A DNA stretch of 64,000 nt, from assembly GCF_002204745.1 (NCBI RefSeq), contig NZ_NIRR01000001.1, forward strand, positions 186,001 through 250,000. The letters are read 5' to 3'. Shown here in pieces: positions 35,497-44,083 of this stretch. Source of the stretch: Hymenobacter amundsenii. GTDB lineage: Bacteria; Bacteroidota; Bacteroidia; Cytophagales; Hymenobacteraceae. The notes beneath the pieces were generated by a model that did no database searches, was not told where the DNA came from, and saw only the letters and a program-made list of their open reading frames with translations. The stretch's first letter is position 1; each line of letters opens with the position of its first letter. The position numbers and the translations under genes were made by a program.

Positions 35497-36285
35497 ATGA
35501 CCTCTTTCGCCACCCTGCTCTACGACCTCGACGCCGAAACCGGCATCCTCACCATTACCCTCAACCGCCCCGATAAGCTCAACGCCCTCAACGCGGCCAC
35601 CATTGAGGACATTCGCACGGCCGTACAACGAGCCCAGGACGACCCCCAGGTGCGCGGCGTCATCCTGACGGGCAGCGGCGAGAAGGCCTTTGTGGCCGGG
35701 GCCGATATTGCCGAACTTACTCAGCTCGATGAGATTTCGGCCCGCCGGGCTTCCGAGCGGGGGCAGGAGGCCTTTTGCATGATTGAGGAAAGCGCCAAAC
35801 CCGTTATCGCGGCCGTGAACGGCTTCGCGCTGGGCGGGGGCTGCGAGTTGGCCATGGCTTGCCATATTCGGGTGGCGGCCGAAAACGCCCGCTTCGGCCA
35901 ACCCGAAGTGAACCTGGGCCTGATTCCGGGCTACGGCGGCACCCAGCGCCTGGCCCAGCTGGTGGGTAAGGGCAAGGCCATCGAGCTGCTACTCACGGCC
36001 GACATGGTGAAGGCCGATGAGGCGTTGCGCCTGGGCCTCGTCAACCACGTGGTGCCGCAGGCCGAGCTACTCGGTTTCTGCCGCCAGCTGCTAGGCCGCA
36101 TCCTCACTAAGGCTCCCCTGGCCCTAGGCATGTGCCTCGACTGCGTGAATGCCTACTATGACCAGGACCGCCACGGCTACCAGACCGAAGCCAATGGCTT
36201 CGCTCGCTGCTTCGGCTCCGAAGATTTCCGCGAAGGCACCGCCGCGTTCCTGGAAAAGCGGCCGGCTACCTTTACAGGCAATTAA
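35497..36285 (+). CDS. Enoyl-CoA hydratase/isomerase (crotonase) family protein
   Basis: A 262-residue crotonase-fold enzyme, probably hydrating trans-2-enoyl-CoA in fatty-acid or amino-acid breakdown. The CoA/oxyanion segments are AFVAGADIAEL and NGFALGGGCELAMAC, with the first catalytic Glu in GGCELA; the second is in GQPEVNLGLIPGYGGTQRL. Both Glu residues of true hydratases are kept. It has no organellar or signal peptide and is cytoplasmic. The exact substrate is not visible; it stands alone with its own promoter. Confidence 0.93.
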   Translation: MTSFATLLYDLDAETGILTITLNRPDKLNALNAATIEDIRTAVQRAQDDPQVRGVILTGSGEKAFVAGADIAELTQLDEISARRASERGQEAFCMIEESAKPVIAAVNGFALGGGCELAMACHIRVAAENARFGQPEVNLGLIPGYGGTQRLAQLVGKGKAIELLLTADMVKADEALRLGLVNHVVPQAELLGFCRQLLGRILTKAPLALGMCLDCVNAYYDQDRHGYQTEANGFARCFGSEDFREGTAAFLEKRPATFTGN

Positions 36286-36365
36286 GAATTAAAAATTGAG
36301 AAAAGAATTGAAAGTGGTTGGCAGTAATTGCGCTGCCATTATGCCCTGCTGAGGTACCATTTTCG

Positions 36366-36419
36366 ATTCCCATTCTTAATTTCTACTTCTTACTTCTTAC
36401 TTGAATTAAGAATGGGAAT
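36366..36419. repeat. Palindrome enclosing the start codon of the flippase gene
   Basis: Arms 36366-36381 and 36404-36419 are perfectly complementary (16 bp) around a CT-rich 22-nt loop with TACTTCT repeats. The right arm contains the ATG at 36412. In mRNA the hairpin would bury the start codon. Upstream, AATTAAGAATTAAAAATT-like words suggest a dispersed AT-rich repeat. Confidence 0.8.
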
Positions 36420-37911
36420 TGCGAAAAAGCTGGCTTCGCAGACGGCGATTTACGGGGTGAGCAGCATTGTGGGCCGGGTGGTCAACTTTATGCTTGTACC
36501 CGTGTATACCGGGCGGTTTGCGGCGGCTCAGTATGGTATTGTAACGGGGCTGTTTGCTTACGTGTCGTTTCTGAACGTGGTGTTCACCTTCGGGATGGAA
36601 ACCACATATTTCCGCTTCGCCAACCGCCCCGGCACCGACCGTCGGGAGCTCTACGACCGGGTGCTGACGCTGCTGCTGTTGAGTAGCGTGGTGCTCACGC
36701 TGCTGCTCATGCTGCTGGCCCGGCCCCTGATGGAACTGCTGGGCCTGCCGCCGGGCAAGGAGCGCTATGCCTTCTGGATTGCCGGCATTTTGGGTCTCGA
36801 TGCGCTGGCGGCCCTGCCGTTTGCCCGGCTTCGGCTCGAAAATAAGGCCCGCAAATTTGCCGCCATCCGGCTGGCCAATATTGCGCTCAACGTGGGGCTG
36901 AACCTGTTTTTCATCGTGTTCTGCCCCGACGTGCTGGCCGGCGAATACCTGGCTGGCCTCGCGCCGCTGGTGCGGGCTGTTTACGACCCCACTTTGGGCG
37001 TGGGCTACGTGTTTCTGGCGAACTTGGCGGCCAGCGCCTTCACGCTGCTGCTGCTGGGCCGCGAGCTCACTGACTTCCGCTTCCGGCTGAACCTGGAGCC
37101 GTTGCGGCCGCTGCTCAAGTACGCCTACCCCATTATGCTCATGGGCCTGGCAGGCATGGTGAACGAAACGCTGGACCGAATTTTACTGCCCCGCTGGCTG
37201 CCCAAGGGGTTCTACCCCGGCCAAAGCAGCTTGGCGGCGGTGGGTATTTACGGGGCCTGTTACAAGCTCAGCATCCTGATGAGCCTCGTGATTCAGGCCT
37301 TTAAGTACGCGGCCGAGCCGTTCTTCTTCGCCCAGAGCACCGACCAGAACTCGCCCCGTACGTTTGCCTTGGTGCTTAAGTGGTTCACGCTCTGCTGCGC
37401 CATGCTGTTCGTGGGCGTGAGCGTCAACCTCGACTTGGTGGCCCGGGTATTCCTGCACCGGCCCGAGTACCTGCAGGGCCTGGCCGTGGTACCGGTGCTG
37501 CTGCTGGCCAACCTTTTCCTGGGCGTGTACTGGAACCTGTCGGTGTGGTTCAAGCTGACGGATAAGACTTATTACGGCACTTATCTGGGCTTTGCGGGCG
37601 CGGTGCTCACTATTGCTCTCAACTTTCTGCTAATTCCGGTGCTCGGTTACATGGGTTCGGCGCTGGCCACGCTGGCCTGCTATTTTATGATGGCCGCGCT
37701 CTGCTGGTGGCTGGGCGAAAAGCACTTCCCAGTACCCTACCCTATGGCCCGGCTACTGACCTGGCTGGGGCTGGCCGTGGTGGTAGTGGCCGTCAGTTGG
37801 TACGAGCCGGTAGCACCGGGCTGGGGCCGTTACGGCTTCCACGCGCTGCTTACGTTGGGGTTTGTGGGGCTGATAGCGGCCGTAGAAGGCCGCCGGTTGC
37901 GGAGTCTCTGA
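36412..37911 (+). CDS. Lipid-linked sugar flippase (polysaccharide biosynthesis, MOP superfamily)
   Basis: A 499-residue polytopic membrane protein with 12-14 predicted helices. The start [20 protein letters not shown], abbreviated, followed by [17 protein letters not shown] is typical of Wzx-like/oligosaccharide flippases (Polysacc_synt), as are [20 protein letters not shown] and [18 protein letters not shown]. It would move lipid-linked glycans across the inner membrane for surface polysaccharide synthesis. Next to dut and a sugar nucleotidyltransferase it forms a small sugar/nucleotide cluster. The ATG at 36412 lies inside a palindrome. Confidence 0.88.
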   Translation: MGIAKKLASQTAIYGVSSIVGRVVNFMLVPVYTGRFAAAQYGIVTGLFAYVSFLNVVFTFGMETTYFRFANRPGTDRRELYDRVLTLLLLSSVVLTLLLMLLARPLMELLGLPPGKERYAFWIAGILGLDALAALPFARLRLENKARKFAAIRLANIALNVGLNLFFIVFCPDVLAGEYLAGLAPLVRAVYDPTLGVGYVFLANLAASAFTLLLLGRELTDFRFRLNLEPLRPLLKYAYPIMLMGLAGMVNETLDRILLPRWLPKGFYPGQSSLAAVGIYGACYKLSILMSLVIQAFKYAAEPFFFAQSTDQNSPRTFALVLKWFTLCCAMLFVGVSVNLDLVARVFLHRPEYLQGLAVVPVLLLANLFLGVYWNLSVWFKLTDKTYYGTYLGFAGAVLTIALNFLLIPVLGYMGSALATLACYFMMAALCWWLGEKHFPVPYPMARLLTWLGLAVVVVAVSWYEPVAPGWGRYGFHALLTLGFVGLIAAVEGRRLRSL

Positions 37912-37948
37912 GGTGTTTCACCCCGTTACTCCCCCGCCCCTAAACTTC

Positions 37949-37956
37949 TATCTTTG
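37949..37956 (+). promoter_or_regulatory. -7 box (TATCTTTG) of dut
   Basis: A perfect TAnnTTTG match 28 bp before the dut ATG, in the gap after the flippase gene. Confidence 0.55.
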
Positions 37957-37984
37957 CCTCAAACCCTTGCCTCTAGACTCCAGC

Positions 37985-38419
37985 ATGCAGATTCCTGTCA
38001 TCAACCGCTCGCGCCATCCGTTGCCCGAATACCAGACCGCCCACGCGGCCGGCCTCGACGTGCGGGCCAACCTCGCCGAGCCGGTTACGTTAGGGCCTTT
38101 GCAACGCGCCCTCATCCCAACGGGTCTGTTCCTGGAAATTCCGGTAGGTTACGAAATGCAGGTACGGCCCCGTAGCGGGCTGGCTTACAAGCACGGTATC
38201 GGCCTCGTCAACAGCCCCGGCACCATCGACGCCGATTATCGTGGCGAGCTAAAAGTGCTGCTCGTGAATCTGTCGGACCAGGAGTTCGTAGTACAGGATG
38301 GGGAGCGGATTGCCCAACTCATTGTAGCCCGCCACGAGATAGTAGCCTGGCAGCCCGCCGAAACCCTGTCCGACACCGGCCGCGGTACCGGCGGCTACGG
38401 CTCTACCGGCTCGGTCTGA
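37985..38419 (+). CDS. dut: dUTP diphosphatase
   Basis: A 144-residue trimeric all-beta dUTPase that hydrolyses dUTP to dUMP, limiting uracil in DNA and feeding dTMP synthesis. All five motifs are visible: [27 protein letters not shown] with the catalytic Asp, GERIAQLIV, and the C-terminal arm [11 protein letters not shown] that closes over the active site. The length is standard. The ATG at 37985 is chosen because upstream codons precede the promoter box. Confidence 0.97.
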   Translation: MQIPVINRSRHPLPEYQTAHAAGLDVRANLAEPVTLGPLQRALIPTGLFLEIPVGYEMQVRPRSGLAYKHGIGLVNSPGTIDADYRGELKVLLVNLSDQEFVVQDGERIAQLIVARHEIVAWQPAETLSDTGRGTGGYGSTGSV

Positions 38420-38421
38420 AT

Positions 38422-38580
38422 TTTTCAATTAGAAATTGAAAATGAGAATTACTATTTGACTGTTTTTAATTCGCTGTCTTTTATTTAAAAATGACAACGA
38501 ATTATACAGGAACAGTTTAATTGATTTTTCATTCGCAGTTTTTGATTTTCCATTTAAAATTTTTTAATTATTTCCTGTAT
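38422..38580. repeat. AT-rich intergenic region with two inverted repeats before the nucleotidyltransferase
   Basis: TTTTCAATT at 38422-38430 pairs with 38434-38442. ATACAGGAA at 38504-38512 pairs with TTCCTGTAT at 38572-38580, whose last two bases are the start codon AT of the next gene (38579). The 159-bp region is very AT-rich compared with its surroundings and has no gene. Confidence 0.7.
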
Positions 38581-39592
38581 GAAAATCATCGTCCCGATGG
38601 CCGGCATGGGTAAGCGCATGCGCCCCCACACCCTCACTGTTCCCAAGCCCCTGATTCCGATTGCCGGCAAGCCCATTGTGCACCGGCTGGTTGAGGACAT
38701 TGCCAAAGTGTGCGGTGAGCCGGTGGAGGAAGTGGCCTTTATCATTGGGCGCAGCTTCGGCAGCGAGGTAGAAAAGGACCTCGTAAAAATTGCCGAATCG
38801 GTAGGTGCCAAGGGCACGATTTGCTACCAGGACGAAGCGCTGGGTACGGCCCACGCCATTCTGTGCGCCCAATCGGCGCTGGAAGGGCACGTGGTGGTAG
38901 CCTTCGCCGATACGCTCTTCAAGGCCGATTTCATTCTCGATTCTTCCGTTGATGGCACCATCTGGGTGCAAAGCGTAGAGGACCCCAAGCCCTTCGGCGT
39001 AGTGAAGCTCGACGATAAGGGCCAGATTACCGACTTCGTGGAGAAACCCCAGGAGTTCGTATCGGATCTGGCCATCATCGGCATCTATTACTTCCGCGAC
39101 GGCGAGTACCTGCGCCAGGAGTTGCAGTACCTGCTCGACAACGACATCAAGGACAAGGGCGAGTTCCAGCTCACCAATGCCCTCGAAAACATGAAGAACA
39201 AGGGCACCCAGTTCGTGCCCGGTCGCGTAACCGAGTGGCTCGACTGCGGCAACAAAGACGCCACCGTGTACACCAACCAGCGCTACCTGGAGTTTTTGAA
39301 AGAGCGGGGGGAGGAATTGCAGGCTAAGTCGGCTAAAATCACGAACTCGGTCATCATCGAGCCAGTGTATCTTGGCGAAGATGTGGTGATTACCAATTCG
39401 GTGGTCGGCCCCCATGTTTCGGTGGGTGCGGGCACCAAAATAAGCGGCTCCGTCGTTGCCAATAGTATCGTGCAGCAGTCGGCTACCGTGGAGCACGCCA
39501 ACGTGGCGGGTTCGATGATTGGCTCCCATGCCACCATCAGCGGCACGCCTCACGATTTGAGCGTGGGCGATTACAACACGCTGCGCGTCTGA
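38579..39592 (+). CDS. Sugar-1-phosphate nucleotidyltransferase with left-handed beta-helix tail
   Basis: A 337-residue enzyme that joins an NTP to a sugar 1-phosphate. The N-terminal Rossmann-like domain has IIVPMAGMGKRMRPHT (NTP binding), the Lys of VPKPLIPIAGKPI, VVAFADTLFKADF with the metal Asp, and EKPQEFVSDLAIIGIYYF. The C-terminal ~75 residues form hexapeptide repeats (SVIIEPVYLGEDVVITNSVV, abbreviated, SVGAGTKISGSVV), suggesting regulation, trimer formation or an acyltransferase-like fold. It resembles glucose-1-phosphate thymidylyl/uridylyltransferases of the archaeal type; the sugar and base cannot be fixed. It may feed the flippase-related glycan pathway upstream. Confidence 0.88.
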   Translation: MKIIVPMAGMGKRMRPHTLTVPKPLIPIAGKPIVHRLVEDIAKVCGEPVEEVAFIIGRSFGSEVEKDLVKIAESVGAKGTICYQDEALGTAHAILCAQSALEGHVVVAFADTLFKADFILDSSVDGTIWVQSVEDPKPFGVVKLDDKGQITDFVEKPQEFVSDLAIIGIYYFRDGEYLRQELQYLLDNDIKDKGEFQLTNALENMKNKGTQFVPGRVTEWLDCGNKDATVYTNQRYLEFLKERGEELQAKSAKITNSVIIEPVYLGEDVVITNSVVGPHVSVGAGTKISGSVVANSIVQQSATVEHANVAGSMIGSHATISGTPHDLSVGDYNTLRV

Positions 39593-39602
39593 AACTGATT
39601 CG

Positions 39603-39794
39603 TGGCTGTTAGCTAGTAGCTGCTGGCTGTTAGCTTCCGTTCTGTTTGACTGCTTTTTGCCCAATGTCAGCCGCCTAATTTGCCCTGTCGGAACGATGAA
39701 GTATTCCAACAGCGTAAATTAGGCGGATGCTTTTCGGTAGAACTTACTTAACAGCTGAGCCGAACGGAAGCTAATGGGCAACCGCTAACAGCCA
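39603..39794. repeat. Nested inverted-repeat element between nucleotidyltransferase and TPR genes
   Basis: Outer arms TGGCTGTTAGC (39603-39613) and its complement (39784-39794); next TTAGCTTCCGTTC (39630-39642) with 39762-39774; inner CCGCCTAATTT (39671-39681) with 39716-39726; core CTGTCGGAA (39685-39693) with 39704-39712 (one mismatch). The whole 192 bp folds on itself without coding potential and looks like a miniature mobile element or a structured RNA. Confidence 0.75.
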
Positions 39795-39806
39795 AATATT
39801 TACTGC

Positions 39807-41618
39807 ATGCCTCGATTTAGTGCGTTTTTGCTGGTAGTACTGAGCTTGTGGCTGGCTGGGCCGGCGCATGCCCAACGCAAAAAGGATAAGACGACGGCAC
39901 CACAGGCCGATAAGCCGCGCAAGCTCAGCCGCAAGGAGCGCAAGGAGTTGGCCCGGCGGTCGGCGCTGGAGGCAGCCGGTAGTGCCCGTCCCGACCTCAC
40001 GCCCAAGGAGCGCGAGCTAAGCGAGTCGTACTTTATTGATGGGGTGCGCTTTTTGCTGCTCGAAGACTACAACAAAGCACTGGAGCGGTTGCTGAAAGCC
40101 TACGCGCTCAACCCGACCAACGCGGCCGTCAACTACAAAATTGCCGAAACCAACCTGCTCAGCGGCAACATTCAGGATGCTACCAACTTCGGGCGGGCGG
40201 CCGTAAAGCTCGACGCCAAAAACCCGTATTACTACCTGCTGCTGGCCCAAATTTACTCTTCGCAGAAGCAATACCAAGAAGCGACTGAGGTGTATAACAC
40301 CCTCATCAGCCAGGTACCCAACTCGAAATACTACCTCTTCAACCTGGCCGATCTGTATCTGGCCCAGGGCAAGTTCGACGAGGCGCTGGCCACCTTCGAG
40401 CAGGCCGAGCAGAAGTTTGGAACGCTGGACGAAATATCGTTTAAGAAGCAGCAGATTTACCTGCGCCAGAATAAGCTCGACAAGGCGTTGGAGGAGGGCG
40501 AAAGCCTCATCAAATCGAACCCCGACGAAGCCCGCTACGTGCTGGCCCAGGCCCAGCTCTACGCCACCAACCGCCGCTTCGACGATGCCATTCGGGTGGC
40601 CCAGCAGGCTTTGCGCCAGAACCCCGACAATGCCAGGGCCCGCATGATTCTGGCCGATGTGTACCGGCTGCAAAACAACCGGCCCGAATCGGAGCGGCAG
40701 ATCAAGCAGGCCTTCGAAAGCCCCAGCCTGGATATCGACGATAAGGTGCGCATCCTGATTGACTACATCAAACAGCTGCCCAACCCGGCCCTCAACGAAA
40801 CGGCCCGCGAGCTGGCCGCCATCACGACCCGGGTCCATCCGCGCGAGGCCAAGGCCTTCTCTATTGCCGGCGACATTGAAACCGTAACCGGCAACCGCCC
40901 CGCCGCCCGCACCAACTACCTCAAGGCCATCCGGCTCGACAATACCCGCTACCAGATCTGGCAGCAGGTGGTGCTGATTGACGCCGAGCTTACCCAGACC
41001 GATTCGCTGCTGACGCACACGGCGCAGGCGCTGGAGCTGTTTCCGAACCAAGCTCCGCTCTGGTTTTACAACGGCGTAGGCTACCAGCTACAGAAGCAGC
41101 CGGCCAAAGCAGCTAAGTCGCTTGAATACGGCCGCAAGCTGGCCACCGACAACCCCGAGTTGCTGGCTCAGTTCGATACCCAGCTCGGCGACGTGTACCA
41201 CGAACTGAAGGAGTACCCGAAGTCGGATGCCGCCTACGATGCCGCCCTCACCTTCGACGCCAACAACGCGCAGGCCCTCAACAACTACAGCTACTTTTTG
41301 TCGCTGCGGGGCGAGAAGCTTGATAAGGCCAAGGAAATGGCGGGCAAGCTGGTGAAGGCCTACCCGGATAATTCGACTTACCTCGATACCTACGGCTGGG
41401 TGCTTTATCGGCTCAAGGACTACGCCGGGGCCCGCCAGGCGCTGGAATCGGCGCTGCGGCATACTTCCGACGCGACCGTAGTCGAGCATTATGGCGACAT
41501 CCTGTTTCAGCTCGGCGAGAAGGATAAGGCCGTGGCCGAGTGGCAGCGAGCCAACAAAAAGGGAGGCGCTTCGCCGCTCATCAACCGCAAAATAAAAGAC
41601 CAGAAACTGTATGAGTAA
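39807..41618 (+). CDS. Exported tetratricopeptide-repeat protein
   Basis: A 603-residue protein. Signal peptide MPRFSAFLLVVLSLWLAGPAHA, then Gln. A basic linker (RKKDKTTAPQADKPRKLSRK) is followed by about a dozen TPR units, for example NKALERLLKAYALNPTNAAV, abbreviated, QYQEATEVYNTLISQVPNS, KFDEALATFEQAEQKFG and KEYPKSDAAYDAALTFDANN. TPR arrays act as protein-binding scaffolds; in the periplasm of Bacteroidota they often serve envelope assembly. It overlaps the DUF4292 gene by 8 bp, and that one overlaps the EnvC-like gene, so the three are a translationally coupled operon. Confidence 0.88.
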   Translation: MPRFSAFLLVVLSLWLAGPAHAQRKKDKTTAPQADKPRKLSRKERKELARRSALEAAGSARPDLTPKERELSESYFIDGVRFLLLEDYNKALERLLKAYALNPTNAAVNYKIAETNLLSGNIQDATNFGRAAVKLDAKNPYYYLLLAQIYSSQKQYQEATEVYNTLISQVPNSKYYLFNLADLYLAQGKFDEALATFEQAEQKFGTLDEISFKKQQIYLRQNKLDKALEEGESLIKSNPDEARYVLAQAQLYATNRRFDDAIRVAQQALRQNPDNARARMILADVYRLQNNRPESERQIKQAFESPSLDIDDKVRILIDYIKQLPNPALNETARELAAITTRVHPREAKAFSIAGDIETVTGNRPAARTNYLKAIRLDNTRYQIWQQVVLIDAELTQTDSLLTHTAQALELFPNQAPLWFYNGVGYQLQKQPAKAAKSLEYGRKLATDNPELLAQFDTQLGDVYHELKEYPKSDAAYDAALTFDANNAQALNNYSYFLSLRGEKLDKAKEMAGKLVKAYPDNSTYLDTYGWVLYRLKDYAGARQALESALRHTSDATVVEHYGDILFQLGEKDKAVAEWQRANKKGGASPLINRKIKDQKLYE

Positions 41619-42375
41619 CCGCCCCGCGCTGCTGCTGCTGAGTGCCCTGACCCTGTTGCTGGGCAGCTGCAACCGTAAGTTGCTAACGGCCCGTACCAAG
41701 CCTTCGACGACTAACCCCGTGCCCGAGGCCGTGCGGGCCGCTAACCTCGATTTCCGGTTTATGACGGCCAAAGGCAAGGCCCAGTTCGGCGACCAGAGCG
41801 GCAACATCAACCTGCGCATCCGCAAAGACAGCGTGATTTGGCTTTCGGCCTCACTCATTGGCATTGAAGGCGGGCGCGTGCTCATCACCCGCGACTCGGT
41901 GCAGGTGCTCGATAAGCTCCACCGCGAATATTACGCCGGCGATTATGCCTACCTGAGCAAGCGCCTGAACGTGCCGGTGAACTTCGACATGATTCAGGCC
42001 CTCTTGCTGGGCAACTACCTAGCTCCGATTGGCATCGAAACCCAGCCTAGCATTGGCACTGAGGGAACCGTGCAGCGCATCCGCTACGAGCAGGCCGGCC
42101 TGCTGATTATGCAGCTCATCGACCTGGCGCAAGGCCGCCCCCGCCAGCTGATGGTGAAGGATGCGGGCAACGAAAACCAGTTCACGGTGGACTATTCCGA
42201 TTTCCGGGCCCTCGACCGGGCCACCCAGCCTTTCGCCTTCGAAACGCAGGTGCAGGTGCAGCAGGGCAAGGCAACACCTACCAACATCACGCTCACTTAC
42301 CGCGACGTCGACGTGGACAAGGAGCAGCTCCAATTTCCGTTTTCGGTTCCGAAAGGCTATGTGCGTAAGAAGTAG
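41611..42375 (+). CDS. DUF4292 lipoprotein
   Basis: A 254-residue lipoprotein: signal peptide MSNRPALLLLSALTLLLGSC with the lipidated Cys at 20. The mature part has the pattern of DUF4292: FRFMTAKGKAQFGDQSGNIN, abbreviated, LRIRKDSVIWLSASLIGIEGGR, VQVLDKLHREYYAGDYAYLSK and a C-terminal set of strands ending PFSVPKGY. The family has a LolA/LolB-like, half-barrel character, so binding of lipid or of lipoprotein acyl chains is a reasonable inference, not a demonstrated function. Its fixed position between the TPR and EnvC-like genes suggests envelope assembly or cell-wall work. Confidence 0.85.
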   Translation: MSNRPALLLLSALTLLLGSCNRKLLTARTKPSTTNPVPEAVRAANLDFRFMTAKGKAQFGDQSGNINLRIRKDSVIWLSASLIGIEGGRVLITRDSVQVLDKLHREYYAGDYAYLSKRLNVPVNFDMIQALLLGNYLAPIGIETQPSIGTEGTVQRIRYEQAGLLIMQLIDLAQGRPRQLMVKDAGNENQFTVDYSDFRALDRATQPFAFETQVQVQQGKATPTNITLTYRDVDVDKEQLQFPFSVPKGYVRKK

Positions 42376-43735
42376 TACGCCGGGCTGGCTGCGCCATTTA
42401 TTGGTAATAATGCTGCTGGCGGGGGCCGTGAGCCCCGGCTTGGCGCAGCGCAAACGCTCGGCCCCAGCCAAAAGCAAAACCCAGCTGGAACGCGAGCGGC
42501 GGGCCACGCTCAAGCGCATCAAGGAAACGAGCCGCATTCTGGCCCAGACCCAGGAGAAAAAGCAGGCCTCGGTGGGTCAGCTCAACGCCATCCAGGAGAA
42601 GTTGGTGGTGCAGCAGGGTGTTATCAAGAACATCAGCTCGGAGCTGCGCTACATTGAAACCGACGTGCAGCAGACGGAGGGCCAGGTGCAGCAGACACGC
42701 CAGAGCCTGACCCGCCTCAAGGCCGAGTACGGCCGCCTGATTTACACGGCTTCCAAAACGGCCAACGGCTACAACCGGCTCATGTTCCTGTTTGCGGCCG
42801 AGTCGTTCAACCAGTTTCTGCTGCGCCTGCGCTATATCCGCCAATACACCGAGGTGCGCCAGGCCCAGGCCGCTCAGATTACGCGCACCGAGCAGCATCT
42901 GAACAACCAGCTGGCTGGCCTGCAGGAGAAGAAGCAGGAGAAAGGCTCGCTGCTCAACACCCAGCTCTCCGAGAAAAAGACCCTGACTACGCTTAAAGTG
43001 CAGCAGGACCAGGTGATTACCAAACTCACCCAGCAGGAAGAAAGCCTGCGTAAGGAGCTAGTGGCCCGTCAGCAGGCCATCAGCCGCCTCGATAACCTGA
43101 TTGCGTTGCGAGTGCGCGAAGAAATTGCCCGGGCCGCTCGCGAAGCCGCCCGCCGGGCGGCCGCCGCCAAAGCCCGCACCGCCGCAACGGCCGCTGCCGC
43201 CGCTGGCCGCAGCCCCAGCACCACCTCGCGCACGCCCGCTTCCGAGGCCGCCGAAGATGCCGCCGCCGCCAAGGCCGAGCGCGTGGACCGCGTGACGCTG
43301 ACGCCCGAATCGGCGAAGCTGGCGGCTTCTTTTAATGAGAACCGCGGTAGCCTGCCCTGGCCGGTAGGCAAGGGCTTCATCAGCCAACGCTTTGGCCGCC
43401 ACAACCACCCGGTGCTCAAAAACGTGGTGGTTGAAAACCGGGGCGTTGATATCCAGACCAACTCCGGCGAGCCGGTGCGGGCCGTGTTCAGTGGCAAGGT
43501 GCTCACGGTGGCCAGCGTACCGGGAATGGGCACCATCATTATGGTGCAACACGGCGATTACTTCACGGTGTATGCCAAGCTGCGTAGCGCCAGCGTGGGC
43601 GAAGGTCAGACCGTATCGGCCAAGCAATCCATCGGCACCGTATCCACCAATTCTGAGGGCACGTCGGAGGTCCAGTTCCAGGTCTGGCACAACAGCGCCA
43701 ACCTCAACCCCGAAAACTGGCTCGGACGGAAGTAG
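42359..43735 (+). CDS. EnvC-like murein hydrolase activator with degenerate M23 (LytM) domain
   Basis: A 458-residue exported protein. The signal peptide ends VSPGLA with Gln following. Residues ~35-270 form a long coiled coil (KTQLERERRATLKRIKETS, KQASVGQLNAIQEKL), then an Ala-rich hinge, then a C-terminal LytM/M23 domain from about residue 335 (SLPWPVGKGFISQRFGRHNH). Two zinc ligands of active M23 peptidases are replaced: Asn360 stands where the first His should be (NRGVD, Asp364 kept) and Lys407 where the second His of HxH should be (TVYAK). It should therefore be enzymatically dead and act, like E. coli EnvC, by activating an N-acetylmuramoyl-L-alanine amidase during cell division. The ATG at 42359 overlaps the DUF4292 gene by 17 bp. 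Confidence 0.88.
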   Translation: MCVRSSTPGWLRHLLVIMLLAGAVSPGLAQRKRSAPAKSKTQLERERRATLKRIKETSRILAQTQEKKQASVGQLNAIQEKLVVQQGVIKNISSELRYIETDVQQTEGQVQQTRQSLTRLKAEYGRLIYTASKTANGYNRLMFLFAAESFNQFLLRLRYIRQYTEVRQAQAAQITRTEQHLNNQLAGLQEKKQEKGSLLNTQLSEKKTLTTLKVQQDQVITKLTQQEESLRKELVARQQAISRLDNLIALRVREEIARAAREAARRAAAAKARTAATAAAAAGRSPSTTSRTPASEAAEDAAAAKAERVDRVTLTPESAKLAASFNENRGSLPWPVGKGFISQRFGRHNHPVLKNVVVENRGVDIQTNSGEPVRAVFSGKVLTVASVPGMGTIIMVQHGDYFTVYAKLRSASVGEGQTVSAKQSIGTVSTNSEGTSEVQFQVWHNSANLNPENWLGRK

Positions 43736-43830
43736 ATGAGTGTTCAGTAGTCAGTGAGAGAACGTCATGCTTCGACTCCGGCTGCGCCTTCGCTCAGCAT
43801 GACTTCTCTCACTGACTACTGAACACTCAT
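43736..43830. repeat. 95-bp palindrome after the EnvC-like gene
   Basis: Arms 43736-43770 and 43797-43830 match over ~34 nt with one mismatch and a 1-nt bulge, around a 26-nt loop. The inner parts contain GAGAGAACGTCATGC, related to the GAACGTCATTC family, and the loop TTCGACTCCGGCTGCGCCTTC resembles the loops of its relatives. It begins directly at the stop codon of the gene. Confidence 0.85.
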
Positions 43831-44083
43831 TAACTCTCGGGCATAAAAAAACGTCGTACAGAATACGACGTCTTTCCGAGCTATGAAAACAAACTTAGCT
43901 ACCAGAATTCCTCCCCTGCTGCTTCCGCTGGCTTAGGCCGGCAGTAATGGCAGGGTTCGTCCCCGATAACCAATTTAAAGATACGGTACCGCAGTAGCGA
44001 ATCGGGTCAAATTCGCTGAACGGCGCTATTCGCTCGGTGAAGTTAGGAGGCCACCCGACGCGGTTCACTGCTGCGGGGTCAGA
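43831..44083. other. Gene-free stretch with minus-strand terminator
   Basis: ACGTCGTA (43851-43858) pairs with TACGACGT (43864-43871); on the minus strand this stem runs into seven Ts, a good terminator for the GAF-LytTR gene although 213 bp past its stop. The rest of the stretch shows nothing recognisable. Confidence 0.6.
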
